Assembly: GCF_001578705.1 (NCBI RefSeq)
Contig: NZ_KQ969037.1
Location: 303,360 to 361,022, forward strand
Origin: Streptococcus oralis
GTDB taxonomy: Bacteria; Bacillota; Bacilli; Lactobacillales; Streptococcaceae
Direction of reading: 5' to 3'
DNA: 57,663 nt
In this document: in pieces, positions 17,044 to 27,621 of the stretch
How the letters are laid out: every line of letters begins with the position of its first letter
Position numbering within the stretch: the stretch's first letter is position 1
Program-made: the position numbers and the translations under genes
Notes under the pieces: generated by a model
The model's input: the letters and a program-made list of their open reading frames with translations, nothing else
Databases searched by the model: none
Told to the model about the DNA's origin: nothing

Positions 17044-18330
17044 ATGGGATTATTTGACCGTTTATTCGGGAAAAAAGAAGAGCCGAAAATCGAAGATATT
17101 GTAAAAGAAGCTCTGGAAAATCTTGATTTGTCAGAAGAGATTGAAGAAAATCAAACGGCTGATGAAGAAACAAGTCAGGAAGAGACAGCAAGAGACAAAG
17201 TGGAAGAAACACTTGCTCAGGTCTTGATAGAAGAAGTGATTCAGCCAGAAGCAGTCGAGGAAATGGCTCAAGAAGAGGTTGAGCTAGAAGTTGATGAGAC
17301 AGAGCAAAGCCAAGAGGCAGAAGAAGTTCTTGAAGAAGAGAACTTAGAAACAGAAGAAGAGCTAGCGTCTGAAGTAGTAGAAGAAGAACTTCCCCAACCT
17401 GAAGAAACCGTTCAGGAAAAATATGACCGCAGTCTCAAGAAAACCCGTACAGGATTCGGTGCTCGTTTGAATGCTTTCTTTGCCAACTTCCGCTCTGTCG
17501 ATGAAAACTTCTTCGAAGAATTGGAAGAACTGCTCATCATGAGCGACGTCGGTGTGCAGGTCGCTTCAAACTTAACAGAAGAACTACGCTATGAAGCTAA
17601 ACTCGAAAACGCTAAGAAACCGGACGCACTTCGCCGTGTCATTATCGAGAAATTAGTTGAACTCTATGAGAAGGATGACAACTACGACGAACAAATCCAT
17701 TTCCAAGAAGGCTTGACAGTCATGCTCTTTGTTGGTGTTAACGGTGTTGGGAAGACAACTTCTATCGGGAAACTAGCTCACCGCTACAAACAAGCTGGCA
17801 AGAAAGTCATGCTGGTTGCGGCAGATACCTTCCGTGCAGGGGCAGTGGCCCAGCTAGCTGAATGGGGTCGCCGTGTGGATGTTCCTGTTGTGACGGGGCC
17901 TGAAAAGGCTGATCCAGCAAGTGTGGTCTTTGATGGCATGGAACGTGCTGTAGCTGAAGGGATTGATATCCTTATGATTGATACAGCAGGTCGTCTGCAA
18001 AACAAAGACAACCTTATGGCCGAGTTGGAAAAGATTGGTCGTATTATCAAGCGTGTCGTTCCAGAAGCACCCCATGAAACCTTCCTGGCACTCGATGCTT
18101 CAACTGGACAGAATGCCCTGGTACAAGCTAAGGAATTTTCTAAGATAACACCATTGACAGGAATTGTTTTGACAAAAATTGACGGTACTGCCCGAGGTGG
18201 TGTTGTACTAGCCATCCGCGAAGAACTTAATATCCCTGTAAAATTGATTGGTTTCGGTGAAAAAATCGATGATATCGGGGAATTTAACTCAGAAAACTTT
18301 ATGAAAGGTCTCTTAGAAGGCTTGATTTAA
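17044..18330 (+). CDS. ftsY: FtsY, signal recognition particle receptor
   Basis: FtsY is the membrane-associated GTPase that docks SRP-ribosome complexes at the translocon. The 428-residue protein has a long, highly acidic N-terminal A domain (about residues 15-130, Glu-rich), then the N domain and the G domain with GVNGVGKTTSIGKLA, DTFRAGAVAQLAEW, DTAGRLQ and TKIDGTARGG. The C-terminus ends GLLEGLI. All GTPase motifs are intact. It is the last gene of the HAD-HAD-ftsY operon and faces zwf across a shared terminator. Confidence 0.97.
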   Translation: MGLFDRLFGKKEEPKIEDIVKEALENLDLSEEIEENQTADEETSQEETARDKVEETLAQVLIEEVIQPEAVEEMAQEEVELEVDETEQSQEAEEVLEEENLETEEELASEVVEEELPQPEETVQEKYDRSLKKTRTGFGARLNAFFANFRSVDENFFEELEELLIMSDVGVQVASNLTEELRYEAKLENAKKPDALRRVIIEKLVELYEKDDNYDEQIHFQEGLTVMLFVGVNGVGKTTSIGKLAHRYKQAGKKVMLVAADTFRAGAVAQLAEWGRRVDVPVVTGPEKADPASVVFDGMERAVAEGIDILMIDTAGRLQNKDNLMAELEKIGRIIKRVVPEAPHETFLALDASTGQNALVQAKEFSKITPLTGIVLTKIDGTARGGVVLAIREELNIPVKLIGFGEKIDDIGEFNSENFMKGLLEGLI

Positions 18331-18339
18331 TATAAAATA

Positions 18340-18373
18340 AATATCCTGCAAGTCAATCTTGCAGGATATTTTT
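18340..18373. terminator. Bidirectional terminator between ftsY and zwf
   Basis: AATATCCTGCAAG (18340-18352) and CTTGCAGGATATT (18358-18370) make a perfect 13-bp stem with a TCAAT loop and T/A-rich flanks on both sides, serving the convergent ftsY and zwf. Confidence 0.92.
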
Positions 18374-18374
18374 G

Positions 18375-19862
18375 CTATTCTAAACGGCCATCTTCACGAT
18401 AGGCGATATCTGGTTGCCAGGTCCATTTGGCTCCATACTTCTCAAGTAAGTCAAAGCTAGCTTGTGGCCCCATGCTTCCAGCTTTATAATCGTAGAGTGG
18501 AACACCATTTTCAGCCCAGAGCTCTTCGATACGGTCAATCAATTTCCAAGAAGCACTCACCTCGTCCCAGTGGCTAAAGTTGGTAGAATTGTTGTTCAAG
18601 ACATCGTAGATTAGCTTTTCGTATGGATCTGGTGAAGCCCCAGTAGCGGTAGCATCTGTACGATAATCTAAAGAACTTGGTGCCAGGTTAAATTCTTCAC
18701 CTACTTGTTTACCATTGAGACTAAGAGAGAAGCCTTCAGTTGGTTGGATATAGATAGTCAAGATATTTGGTGCCAAAGATTCTCCAAAGATAGAGTCCAT
18801 TTGCTTAAAGACGATATTGACATGAGTGCCTTTTTCTGTCAGACGTTTACCAGTACGGAAGAAGAAAGGAACGCCACGGAAACGATCGCTGTCTACAAAG
18901 AAGGCACCAGAGGCAAAGGTTTCTGTTGTAGATTCAGGGTCGACATTTGGTTCGCTACGATAGGAAATATACTTCTTACCATCGATCTTTCCAGAACGGT
19001 ATTGACCACGGATAAAGTGTTCTTTTAATTCTTCCTCACTTGGTTGGTGGAGATTTTTAAATACCTTTATCTTTTCAGCACGAATCTCATCTTTTGTAAA
19101 GCTGGCAGGCTTGTCCATGGCTAGAAGAGATAAAAGCTGGAGAGTGTGGTTTTGAACCATGTCACGGAGGGCACCAGATTCATCATAGTAGCCACCACGT
19201 TCCTCAACACCCAAGCGTTCCGCAAAGGTAATCTGCACATTATCAATGTGCTCACGGTTCCAAACATTCTCAAAGATCATGTTGGCAAAACGAACAGCAA
19301 AGATACTCTGAATCATCTCTTTACCTAGGTAATGGTCGATACGGTAGATTTGCTCCTCATCAAAGGCAGCAAGGAGATCTTCATTGAGTTTGCTAGCTGT
19401 TTCGTAGTCTGTACCAAATGGTTTCTCAACGATCAAGCGCTCAAAACCTTTACCATCAACAATGTTTTCAGATTTGAGGTGCTTGGCAATGGTTCCAAAG
19501 AACTGAGGTGCCATAGACAAGAAGAAGAGCTTGTTGTGGTCCGCTTGGTATTTCTCATCAAGCTCAGCTTGTAATTGACGTAAAGCAATGTAATGTTCCG
19601 TATCATTCACATCATGGCTTTGATAGTAGAAGTGGCTAGCAAATTCTTGGGCTTGCTCGGTACTATCTGCCAAATCAAGGATGGACTCGACAACTACAGA
19701 TTCAAAATATTCCTTACTCCAAGGTCTACGAGCTGTTCCGATAACTGCGAAATGCTCAGAGAGATTGCCTGATTTATAGAGTCTGAAAAGGGAAGGGTAG
19801 AGTTTGCGTTTAGCTAAATCTCCACTCGCACCGAAAATTGTAACAATAACCTTTGATGACAT
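18375..19862 (-). CDS. zwf: Glucose-6-phosphate 1-dehydrogenase
   Basis: It oxidises glucose 6-phosphate to 6-phosphogluconolactone with NADP, the entry to the oxidative pentose phosphate pathway. The 495-residue protein has the nucleotide-binding GASGDLAKRKLYPSLF at its N-terminus and the active-site RIDHYLGKEM near residue 175. Further motifs are FRTGKRL and the C-terminal GSMGPQAS. Length and motifs are normal. It is monocistronic, reading toward ftsY. Confidence 0.97.
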   Translation of the reverse strand: MSSKVIVTIFGASGDLAKRKLYPSLFRLYKSGNLSEHFAVIGTARRPWSKEYFESVVVESILDLADSTEQAQEFASHFYYQSHDVNDTEHYIALRQLQAELDEKYQADHNKLFFLSMAPQFFGTIAKHLKSENIVDGKGFERLIVEKPFGTDYETASKLNEDLLAAFDEEQIYRIDHYLGKEMIQSIFAVRFANMIFENVWNREHIDNVQITFAERLGVEERGGYYDESGALRDMVQNHTLQLLSLLAMDKPASFTKDEIRAEKIKVFKNLHQPSEEELKEHFIRGQYRSGKIDGKKYISYRSEPNVDPESTTETFASGAFFVDSDRFRGVPFFFRTGKRLTEKGTHVNIVFKQMDSIFGESLAPNILTIYIQPTEGFSLSLNGKQVGEEFNLAPSSLDYRTDATATGASPDPYEKLIYDVLNNNSTNFSHWDEVSASWKLIDRIEELWAENGVPLYDYKAGSMGPQASFDLLEKYGAKWTWQPDIAYREDGRLE

Positions 19863-19980
19863 CTAGCTACCTAATTTCTATATTTTTTCCTAGTTGGACT
19901 AGGGATGAGATTTCCTCATTGTCATAGTTTTTATTTTATCATAATTTTCAAAAAAATCAAAAAATCCAATACGTAATTAA

Positions 19981-20008
19981 AAAACTGTAAGGAGAATCTT
20001 ACAGTTTT
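19981..20008 (-). terminator. Terminator after the glutamine-type transporter operon
   Basis: AAAACTGTAAG (19981-19991) and CTTACAGTTTT (19998-20008) form an 11-bp stem just past the stop of the ATPase gene, with T residues following on the reverse strand. Confidence 0.9.
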
Positions 20009-20011
20009 GTT

Positions 20012-20752
20012 TTATACGTTTAAGACCTTGTCCAAGAACTCTTTCAGACGAGGGTGTTGCGGGTTGTCGAAGATTTGATCTGGAGTTCCATCTTCCAGGA
20101 ATTCACCATCAGCCGTAAAGATAACACGGTTGGCCACCTGACGAGCAAATCCCATTTCGTGGGTTACGATGATCATGGTCATGCCTTGTTCCGCCAATTC
20201 CTTCATAACGTTTAGTACATCTCCAACCATTTCAGGGTCAAGAGCAGAAGTTGGTTCATCAAAGAGCATGATATCAGGATTCATGGCAAGTCCACGAGCG
20301 ATAGCTACACGCTGTTTCTGACCACCTGAAAGACTATCTGGATTGGCATTAGCTTTATCTGCTAGTCCAACCTTTTCAAGCAACTCCATCCCCAATTTTT
20401 CAGCTTCTTCTTTGGTCATCCGTTTGTGTTCAATAGGAGCAAAAGTGATATTCTCTAGGACGGACATATGAGGAAAGAGATTGAAGTGTTGGAAAACCAT
20501 TCCCACGTTCTCACGAACATGGTCGACATTGGTTGACTTTTCAGTCAAATCATAACCATTCACTGTGATGTGGCCACTCGTTATCTCCTCGAGAAGGTTA
20601 AGGCTACGGAGGAATGTGGATTTTCCAGAACCAGAAGGACCGATGATACAGACAACATCTCCTTCATAGAATTTAGTAGTAATGCCTTTTAAAACTTCGT
20701 TTTTTCCATAATACTTATGCAAATCATTTACATCAATTTTTAGTTTTGCCAT
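20012..20752 (-). CDS. glnQ: Polar amino acid ABC transporter ATP-binding protein (GlnQ type)
   Basis: This is the ATPase that powers uptake of glutamine or other polar amino acids. The 246-residue protein has Walker [10 protein letters not shown], the Q-loop in [17 protein letters not shown], signature [19 protein letters not shown], Walker [12 protein letters not shown] and the switch histidine in VTHEMGFA. Its start abuts the stop of the substrate-binding-permease gene, so they form one operon. Substrate is inferred from family resemblance only. Confidence 0.92.
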   Translation of the reverse strand: MAKLKIDVNDLHKYYGKNEVLKGITTKFYEGDVVCIIGPSGSGKSTFLRSLNLLEEITSGHITVNGYDLTEKSTNVDHVRENVGMVFQHFNLFPHMSVLENITFAPIEHKRMTKEEAEKLGMELLEKVGLADKANANPDSLSGGQKQRVAIARGLAMNPDIMLFDEPTSALDPEMVGDVLNVMKELAEQGMTMIIVTHEMGFARQVANRVIFTADGEFLEDGTPDQIFDNPQHPRLKEFLDKVLNV

Positions 20753-22200
20753 TAACGAATCCTCTTTTCTAAGCGTTTCGCTAGTCTAGTCAAAAGCGTG
20801 ATAATTACAAGATAGAAGATAGCAAGGATTGCATACATCTTGAAACTTTGGTAGTTACGGGCGATGATGATCTTACCAGTTTGGAAAAGTTCCACCAGTC
20901 CGATAGCAGACACGATGGTTGTATCTTTAAGAGCGATAACGAATTGGTTGACAAAGTTTGGCAACATCAATTTAGTTGCTTGCGGCAAGATAATCTTACG
21001 CATGGTTTTTCCGTAGGAGATACCTAGGCTTCTGCTGGCCTCCATTTGTCCAACTGGAACGGCTTGGATCCCACCACGAACAATTTCAGCGATATAAGCA
21101 GCTGCATTAAGTGAGAGGGCAATAGTACCAGCTACAAAGTCATTGATTGGACTTTGTTGGCCTGTAATCGACTCGATGAAGTTTGGAATACCCCAGAAGA
21201 TGAAGGCTGCAAGAATCATCAAAGGAATACCACGGATAACGTCAACGAAAATCTCAGAAATCAGACGAAGAGATTTGTATGGGCTAACGCTAAACATACC
21301 GAAGATAATACCGATGACAATGGCAATTGCAAATGAAATAAGTGCTAAGGCAAGAGTGATTCCAAGTCCACTAAGGAGTTGTTTGTAGTTGTTTTGAAGC
21401 AAGCCCCAGATAGTTGTTTCGTCAACCGTACTTGTAGAAGTAGTTGCTGCTCCGCTGGCTAGATACTTATCGAGAATTTTTTGGAATTCTCCGTTTGCTT
21501 TGAGGTTGGCAAGCCCCTTATTGAACATCTGGATCAATTCTGGATTGCTGCCTTTCTTAACGGCAAAGGCTGTTTCACCGATTGGAGTTCCAGTGATTGG
21601 CGTTTTCAATTTTTGCCCTTGACTGATAGAATATTTGAGAACAGGTTCATCATCCATCACGGCATCGATAGCTCCAGTGTTGAGACTGTCATACATAGAT
21701 GCGCCATCTGAAAAAGTTTTAATCTTGTAGCCGTATTTGCTTTGGTTTTCAGTAAGGAACGTTTGAGAAGCAGTTCCGTTTTTTACACCAACTGTCTTAT
21801 CCTTGAGATCTTCATAAGAAGCGATGGTACTAGATTCTTTTACACCAAGAATAGTATTAGCAGTGTAGTAGGAATCAGAGAAATCAAATGTAGCTTTACG
21901 AGCATCTGTTACAGACATACCAGCAATGATACCATCTGCTTGTCCTGCTTGAACAGCACTGATTGCTGCGTCAAATCCTGGGTTGGTAATTTCAATTTCG
22001 AAACCTTGATCTTTGGCAATAGCTTTAATCAAGTCCATATCAATACCGGTGTACTCGTTGTTTGAATTTTGAAATACAAAAGGTGCAAAAGATGAATCAC
22101 TTGCAATAATATACTTTGATTTAACAGTGTCAGCTTTTGCTATTCCTAGTGAGAAAATGGGAAATAAAATAAGCAAACATGCTAGAATTTTTTTCTTCAT
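20752..22200 (-). CDS. Fused substrate-binding and permease protein of a glutamine-type ABC transporter
   Basis: The single polypeptide joins an extracellular amino-acid-binding domain (residues about 25-250) to a HisM/GlnP-type permease (about 265-482). A signal peptide ([19 protein letters not shown]) is followed by SBP motifs such as [11 protein letters not shown] and [11 protein letters not shown]. The permease has several membrane helices and the EAA-like loop [22 protein letters not shown] that contacts the ATPase. I place the start at 22200, eight bases after AAAGGAG. A longer frame begins 19 codons earlier without a binding site. Such fusions are typical of streptococci. Confidence 0.93.
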   Translation of the reverse strand: MKKKILACLLILFPIFSLGIAKADTVKSKYIIASDSSFAPFVFQNSNNEYTGIDMDLIKAIAKDQGFEIEITNPGFDAAISAVQAGQADGIIAGMSVTDARKATFDFSDSYYTANTILGVKESSTIASYEDLKDKTVGVKNGTASQTFLTENQSKYGYKIKTFSDGASMYDSLNTGAIDAVMDDEPVLKYSISQGQKLKTPITGTPIGETAFAVKKGSNPELIQMFNKGLANLKANGEFQKILDKYLASGAATTSTSTVDETTIWGLLQNNYKQLLSGLGITLALALISFAIAIVIGIIFGMFSVSPYKSLRLISEIFVDVIRGIPLMILAAFIFWGIPNFIESITGQQSPINDFVAGTIALSLNAAAYIAEIVRGGIQAVPVGQMEASRSLGISYGKTMRKIILPQATKLMLPNFVNQFVIALKDTTIVSAIGLVELFQTGKIIIARNYQSFKMYAILAIFYLVIITLLTRLAKRLEKRIR

Positions 22201-22380
22201 TTTTAGTCTCCTTTCTGAATATTTTTTAATTATAACAGAAAAAAAGTCAGAAGGCAAATTTTAATGATTATTATGTAAGAAGATATGACATAAAAATGTG
22301 GGTTTGTTAAAGTCAATAGATAAAGAATCTAATGGAATTTATGGTAAAATAGAAGGATAGAAAGTGTGTACGAGGTAATT

Positions 22381-24369
22381 ATGATTAATCGGATTACAGA
22401 CAATCAATTTAAACTAGTATCAAAATACCAACCTTCAGGAGATCAACCCCAAGCGATTGAGCAGTTGGTTGACAATATCGAGGGTGGAGAAAAGGCCCAA
22501 ATTTTGATGGGGGCGACTGGTACTGGGAAGACCTATACCATGAGTCAGGTCATTTCCAAAGTCAATAAACCTACTTTGGTCATTGCCCATAACAAAACCC
22601 TAGCTGGTCAGCTCTATGGGGAGTTTAAGGAATTTTTCCCTGAAAATGCTGTTGAGTACTTTGTTTCATACTATGACTATTACCAACCCGAGGCCTATGT
22701 TCCTTCTAGTGATACCTATATTGAGAAGGACAGTTCAGTCAATGACGAGATTGACAAGCTTCGTCACTCAGCGACTTCAGCACTTCTGGAGCGCAATGAT
22801 GTCATCGTTGTGGCTTCTGTTTCTTGCATCTATGGTTTAGGTTCGCCAAAAGAATACGCCGATAGTGTCGTTAGTCTGCGTCCAGGTCTTGAAATTTCTC
22901 GTGACAAACTTTTGAATGACTTGGTAGATATTCAGTTTGAACGCAATGATATTGATTTCCAACGGGGAAGATTTCGTGTTCGTGGGGATGTGGTGGAGAT
23001 TTTTCCAGCTTCCCGAGATGAACACGCTTTTCGAGTAGAGTTTTTCGGTGATGAGATTGACCGTATCCGTGAGGTTGAGGCTTTGACAGGTCAGGTATTG
23101 GGAGAAGTGGATCATTTGGCGATTTTCCCTGCTACTCACTTTGTGACCAATGACGACCACATGGAAGTTGCGATTGCGAAAATTCAAGCAGAATTAGAAG
23201 AGCAGTTAGCTGTATTTGAAAAGGAGGGCAAACTGCTAGAAGCCCAGCGTCTGAAACAGCGAACAGAGTATGATATTGAGATGTTACGTGAGATGGGCTA
23301 TACAAATGGGGTTGAGAACTACTCTCGTCACATGGATGGTCGTAGTGAAGGAGAGCCTCCTTATACGCTTCTTGACTTCTTCCCAGATGATTTCTTGATT
23401 ATGATTGATGAAAGTCACATGACCATGGGGCAAATCAAAGGTATGTACAATGGAGACCGTTCGCGTAAGGAAATGTTGGTCAATTATGGTTTCCGTTTAC
23501 CGTCAGCCTTGGACAATCGTCCTCTCCGTCGGGAGGAGTTTGAGAGTCATGTGCATCAGATTGTTTACGTTTCAGCAACACCAGGCGACTACGAAAATGA
23601 ACAGACCGAGACAGTGATCGAGCAAATCATTCGTCCAACAGGACTCTTGGATCCAGAAGTGGAAGTTCGTCCGACTATGGGACAGATTGATGACCTCTTA
23701 GGTGAAATCAATGCCCGTGTTGAAAAAAATGAGCGAACCTTTATTACCACCTTGACCAAGAAAATGGCAGAAGACCTGACTGACTACTTCAAGGAAATGG
23801 GGATCAAAGTCAAGTACATGCACTCAGATATCAAGACCTTGGAGCGGACAGAGATTATCCGTGACCTACGCTTGGGTGTTTTTGATGTCTTGGTCGGAAT
23901 CAACCTGCTCCGTGAAGGGATTGACGTGCCTGAAGTAAGTTTGGTTGCTATTCTAGATGCTGATAAGGAAGGTTTCCTTCGTAACGAACGTGGCCTGATT
24001 CAGACCATCGGCCGGGCAGCCCGCAACAGCGAGGGGCATGTTATCATGTATGCGGACACCATGACCCAGTCCATGCAGCGCGCTATTGATGAAACAGCCC
24101 GCCGTCGGAAAATCCAGATGGCCTATAATGAAGAACATGGTATTGTACCTCAGACAATTAAGAAAGAAATCCGTGACCTGATTGCTGTAACCAAGGCAGT
24201 TGCTAAGGAAGAGGACAAGGTAGTCGATATCAATAGCCTCAACAAACAAGAACGCAAAGAACTCGTCAAGAAACTGGAGAAGCAAATGCAAGAAGCCGTC
24301 GAAGTACTTGATTTTGAACTGGCAGCACAGATACGTGATATGATGTTGGAAGTCAAGGCGTTGGATTAG
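22381..24369 (+). CDS. uvrB: UvrABC excinuclease subunit B
   Basis: UvrB verifies DNA damage handed over by UvrA and recruits UvrC for incision in nucleotide excision repair. The 662-residue protein begins [20 protein letters not shown] and has Walker A GATGTGKT. It also has the damage-probing beta-hairpin segment [17 protein letters not shown], the DESH box in [11 protein letters not shown], helicase motif [11 protein letters not shown] and the C-terminal UVR domain [18 protein letters not shown] prefer the ATG at 22381 over a GTG five codons earlier, by agreement with the family start. It is divergent from the transporter operon. Confidence 0.98.
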   Translation: MINRITDNQFKLVSKYQPSGDQPQAIEQLVDNIEGGEKAQILMGATGTGKTYTMSQVISKVNKPTLVIAHNKTLAGQLYGEFKEFFPENAVEYFVSYYDYYQPEAYVPSSDTYIEKDSSVNDEIDKLRHSATSALLERNDVIVVASVSCIYGLGSPKEYADSVVSLRPGLEISRDKLLNDLVDIQFERNDIDFQRGRFRVRGDVVEIFPASRDEHAFRVEFFGDEIDRIREVEALTGQVLGEVDHLAIFPATHFVTNDDHMEVAIAKIQAELEEQLAVFEKEGKLLEAQRLKQRTEYDIEMLREMGYTNGVENYSRHMDGRSEGEPPYTLLDFFPDDFLIMIDESHMTMGQIKGMYNGDRSRKEMLVNYGFRLPSALDNRPLRREEFESHVHQIVYVSATPGDYENEQTETVIEQIIRPTGLLDPEVEVRPTMGQIDDLLGEINARVEKNERTFITTLTKKMAEDLTDYFKEMGIKVKYMHSDIKTLERTEIIRDLRLGVFDVLVGINLLREGIDVPEVSLVAILDADKEGFLRNERGLIQTIGRAARNSEGHVIMYADTMTQSMQRAIDETARRRKIQMAYNEEHGIVPQTIKKEIRDLIAVTKAVAKEEDKVVDINSLNKQERKELVKKLEKQMQEAVEVLDFELAAQIRDMMLEVKALD

Positions 24370-24409
24370 TGAAATAAATTTAAATATGTTTAACTAGGAG
24401 AATGGAGTA

Positions 24410-25279
24410 ATGAAAAAAGCGTTAGTGTTGAATTTCAGTTTTATCGCAATTATCCTCTCAGCCTGTTTTCTGAGTTTTGTAGTCATTTTAGTAGTTACCT
24501 TTCATACTACTTTTTCTGGACCAAATCAAAAAGACATTGAGGCGGCAGCAAGCAGAACACTGAAATTATATGGTTTTAAAGGTGATGTGAAGGTCACGAA
24601 GTTTTCTAGATATAGATGGCCTTCTGAAGATTATGAAATTGAATATGATTATACTGAAGAAGTTAGTGGAAGGAAGATCACTGTAAGTGATAGTTTAATA
24701 TATTTTCCTAAATCTCCAGGAAACTCTAGACGGACGAGTGAAGAACTAGCCTACGATGGAACTATTGAAACGATGTTACATCAATTTTCACATATAGCAG
24801 ATCAGCTACTCAACCAGAATCCTGTCAGTCTTTCTAACAAAGAAAAGGTAGAGAGTTTTTTCAAGCAATATGAAAATCCCAATTTGGAATTCGTAAGTAG
24901 TTACTGGAGTGTCGATACTGAATCTGACAATATCCAAGACTATTATTCTCTCATCGAAAAGAACCATAAGGAAGGGAAATCTTTTCAAGGTTTATATGAC
25001 CTCCCTATTGATGAATTTTTGGAAAAAGGAATTATTAAAGGAAGTGTTAGATATAAAGACACTGTTTTAGAAGAGGGTGAGAAAGATTATTTTGATGGTG
25101 AAGGCGGACTGACAGGATTTATTTCAAATGGGATAGATAATGCTGAGTTGCCAGATGCCTTTTATGAGGTTTCTTACTACTATGGTGCTAAAGGATATCG
25201 TTCAGGTAGTGGTGTTTCTTTAAAGATTAAGAATCATAAACTGATAAGTTACGAAAAGAACAGAACTAAGAAATTTTAA
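24410..25279 (+). CDS. Membrane-anchored hypothetical protein, first tandem copy
   Basis: The function is not recognised. The 289-residue protein has a single N-terminal membrane segment (residues about 9-30) and a polar extracytoplasmic domain. KLYGFKGDVKVTKFSR, EKVESFFKQYENPN, LPIDEFLEKG and LTGFISNGIDNAELPDAFYE are shared almost unchanged with the protein at 26653-27516. An SAC sequence in the membrane segment is not a clear lipobox, because it is followed by more hydrophobic residues. It belongs to a duplicated unit with small polytopic membrane proteins, and might be part of a surface or immunity-type family. Confidence 0.75.
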   Translation: MKKALVLNFSFIAIILSACFLSFVVILVVTFHTTFSGPNQKDIEAAASRTLKLYGFKGDVKVTKFSRYRWPSEDYEIEYDYTEEVSGRKITVSDSLIYFPKSPGNSRRTSEELAYDGTIETMLHQFSHIADQLLNQNPVSLSNKEKVESFFKQYENPNLEFVSSYWSVDTESDNIQDYYSLIEKNHKEGKSFQGLYDLPIDEFLEKGIIKGSVRYKDTVLEEGEKDYFDGEGGLTGFISNGIDNAELPDAFYEVSYYYGAKGYRSGSGVSLKIKNHKLISYEKNRTKKF

Positions 25280-25352
25280 ATCTTAAAATTTAACTTTGAA
25301 CCTATACCACCTTTACGTTTTAGAATATATTTTTGAATAGAAAGAAGTTATT

Positions 25353-25829
25353 ATGAAATTGAAAGAGACGAAGTATAAGAAGTCATCGGGGCTAGATTCT
25401 CATAAATTAGTAGGGTTCTGTCTTATATTTAGTTTGGTATTAGTGATAGGATTTGGTGTTAATCAAATTTTTAATATCTTACCAATTCCATTGCCCTACA
25501 AGGAAATCAATTATAGTTTTCCCTTGTATCTGAATCTTTTTTGTCTAGTTTATAGGGTATTTGACTATTTTTTTCTAGACTCGTCTAGAACAAAGGTGAC
25601 CCTAAAAAGATTTATTGAATTATTTATCTATCTTAATAGTATCGGTTTAATTGTACATCTTTTTATAGGGGTTAGTGGGAAAAACAGTAAGGGTATTCTG
25701 CCTTCCCTCTTATCCTTAGATTACCGCTACATCTGGTTTCCAATTTCAACTTACCTGTTCTTTTTCTCCCTTGCTGGCTTAACCGTTCTATTGCAGAATC
25801 ATATGGAAAAAATGAGGAATATACCATGA
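25353..25829 (+). CDS. Small polytopic membrane protein
   Basis: The 158-residue protein has about four hydrophobic segments (residues about 20-40, 50-70, 85-108 and 125-148) separated by short basic loops. No family is recognised. The stop overlaps the start of the following decayed gene (ATGA). It has no counterpart in the second copy of the duplicated unit, so it was either inserted into this copy or lost from the other. Confidence 0.65.
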   Translation: MKLKETKYKKSSGLDSHKLVGFCLIFSLVLVIGFGVNQIFNILPIPLPYKEINYSFPLYLNLFCLVYRVFDYFFLDSSRTKVTLKRFIELFIYLNSIGLIVHLFIGVSGKNSKGILPSLLSLDYRYIWFPISTYLFFFSLAGLTVLLQNHMEKMRNIP

Positions 25830-26354
25830 TGAAACATTTAACTTTTTTAGAATGGTCTATCTGATTTTACTAGCATTTGTCCTTATCGATTTTGCCTTTC
25901 AATATTTGGTTTATCATTCACCCCCATTCTTTGGGACAGTTGGCTTTTCCCTTTAATTTTTACTCTGTTTATTCACTTTTGGAGACCTTTGGTAATTCTT
26001 GATCTTCTTTTTGGGATAGTTGGAATACAATTTATTACTATAGTATTTAATACAGGGCTCTTTTTACCAGTTATTTTGGTTATGGCGCATAATATTTGTG
26101 ATTATTTTAAGAACCGATATCATCTCTTAGAAGGAATCCGTAGCGCTTTTTGTAGTTTCTATATCTGGTTATTTGTAATTGTCGTTTTCGCCTTTACTCC
26201 AAATCCTCCTGTTCCAATCACTATTGATTATGAAGTTCAGGAACAAGAAATCGTCATTCAAAAAGGATATTTGCTTCATGAAGTATATTATTACCATGAA
26301 CGAATAAATCCCTTCATTATGAAATCTAAAATCAAGTACGAAAAAGTCATTTAA
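25826..26354 (+). pseudogene. Frameshifted copy of the membrane protein at 27622-28164
   Basis: From FTPILWDSWLFPLIFTLFIH onward the frame matches the intact paralogue down to its end (YYYHERINPFIMKSKIKYEKVI, here split for length: YYYHERINPF, then IMKSKIKYEKVI). The first part is broken. One base is missing in the T run near 25842-25848, and another shift lies around 25907-25913, before GGTTTATCATTC. The remaining open frame starts at 25989 and would give 121 residues with two membrane segments. It probably yields no full-length product. Confidence 0.75.
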
Positions 26355-26371
26355 TATAGAAAGAGAGTCCT

Positions 26372-26589
26372 ATGTCCTGTTCCAAATTAACGATTTTAGG
26401 AAGTATATTGTATTAAGCCCAAAAGATAATGGCAGATATGATTTATTTGTATACATTAATCTGGCTCCTTTGAAATATTCAAAAGTAATTCTGGGGCCAA
26501 AGGTTACGGATGCAGACTATATTGCTCCTTATCTCAAACTTGCTAATCCTGATATAGAGATAGAAAGTTCAAAGATCCCTTATCGTTAA
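26372..26589 (+). pseudogene. Fused remnants: Nudix gene 5' end and an unknown C-terminus
   Basis: The first roughly 30 bases (ATGTCCTGTTCCAAATTAAC) repeat the start of the Nudix gene at 28188, then the match stops. Another frame continues to a stop at 26587-26589 and encodes about 60 residues (KYIVLSPKDNGRYDLFVYIN at its start) of an unrecognised protein. This is the downstream breakpoint of the tandem duplication. Confidence 0.6.
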
Positions 26590-26652
26590 GTTTAGAAAAA
26601 ATTAAAGCTTCAAAGAAATTATAATCTTTTTATTAACAAGGAGAAGCTAGTA

Positions 26653-27516
26653 ATGAAAAAATGGTTACTGTTAATTTTCTGTATTATAAATATTGTCCCT
26701 TTATTCTTTATTCTACGTTTTGCCTTCCTTATCTTTACAACAACTTATGACATTTTTCCTGAAGTAAATCAAGCGGAAGTAGAGACAGCAGTAAGAAGAA
26801 CTCTTGATTTGTATGGTTTTAAAGGAGATATGAAGGTTACGAAGTTTTCTAGAGATAAATGGACTTCTGAAAAATACAAAATTGAATACGATTATAGTGA
26901 AGAGGTTGATGGAAGTAGAGTCACTGTGAGACATGCCTTGTTTTATCGTCCAAAGTCCTCAAAATACAATCCCCAAAAGACTGATGAAGAACTAGCCTAT
27001 GATGGGAGTACGAAAACCATGTTACAAGAATTTTCAGACATGGCTCATAAACTACTTAACCAGCATCCTGTCAGTATTTCTCACAAAGAGAAGGTAGAGA
27101 GTTTTTTTAAGCAATATGAAAATCCAAATCTCGAATATGTGAATAGTTACTGGAGTGTCGATACTGAATCTGGGAATATTCAAGACTATTATGCTCTCAT
27201 TGAAAAGAATCGTAAGGAAGGGAAAGCTTTTCAAGGTTTGTATGATCTCCCTATTGATGAATTCTTGGAAAAAGAAATGATTAAAGGATATATCATCTAT
27301 CGCGATACTGTTTTAGAAGAGGGTGAGAAAGATTATTTTGATAGTGAAGGCGGACTGACAGGATTTATTTCAAATGGGATAGATAATGCCGAGTTGCCAG
27401 ATGCTTTTTATGAGGTTTCTTACTACTATGGTGCTAAAGGATATCGTTCAGGTAGTAGTGTTTCTTTAAAGGTTCAAAACCATAAGATGCTCTATTATGG
27501 AAGTAATTTTAACTAA
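26653..27516 (+). CDS. Membrane-anchored hypothetical protein, second tandem copy
   Basis: The 287-residue paralogue of 24410-25279 has one N-terminal membrane helix (about residues 3-28), then the same extracytoplasmic domain with LDLYGFKGDMKVTKFSRDKW, VESFFKQYENPN and GFISNGIDNAELPDAFYEVS. The last 90 residues are nearly identical to the first copy, while the N-terminal quarter diverges. That suggests recent gene conversion or selection on the C-terminal part. It has a clear AAGGAGAA site before the ATG. Function unknown. Confidence 0.75.
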   Translation: MKKWLLLIFCIINIVPLFFILRFAFLIFTTTYDIFPEVNQAEVETAVRRTLDLYGFKGDMKVTKFSRDKWTSEKYKIEYDYSEEVDGSRVTVRHALFYRPKSSKYNPQKTDEELAYDGSTKTMLQEFSDMAHKLLNQHPVSISHKEKVESFFKQYENPNLEYVNSYWSVDTESGNIQDYYALIEKNRKEGKAFQGLYDLPIDEFLEKEMIKGYIIYRDTVLEEGEKDYFDSEGGLTGFISNGIDNAELPDAFYEVSYYYGAKGYRSGSSVSLKVQNHKMLYYGSNFN

Positions 27517-27621
27517 AAATTTTATATGTAATAATTTGTGTTAAAATAATAGACGAGATAATTTAAAAGTGATAGATATTAGTCATTAGTTAGTAGTTTG
27601 AATTTAAAGGAGAAATAAATA

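Noticed and set aside
24410-25279. Lipoprotein call from the SAC sequence near residue 18
   Set aside because: The cysteine is followed by another long hydrophobic stretch, so the segment reads as a plain membrane anchor rather than a lipobox.
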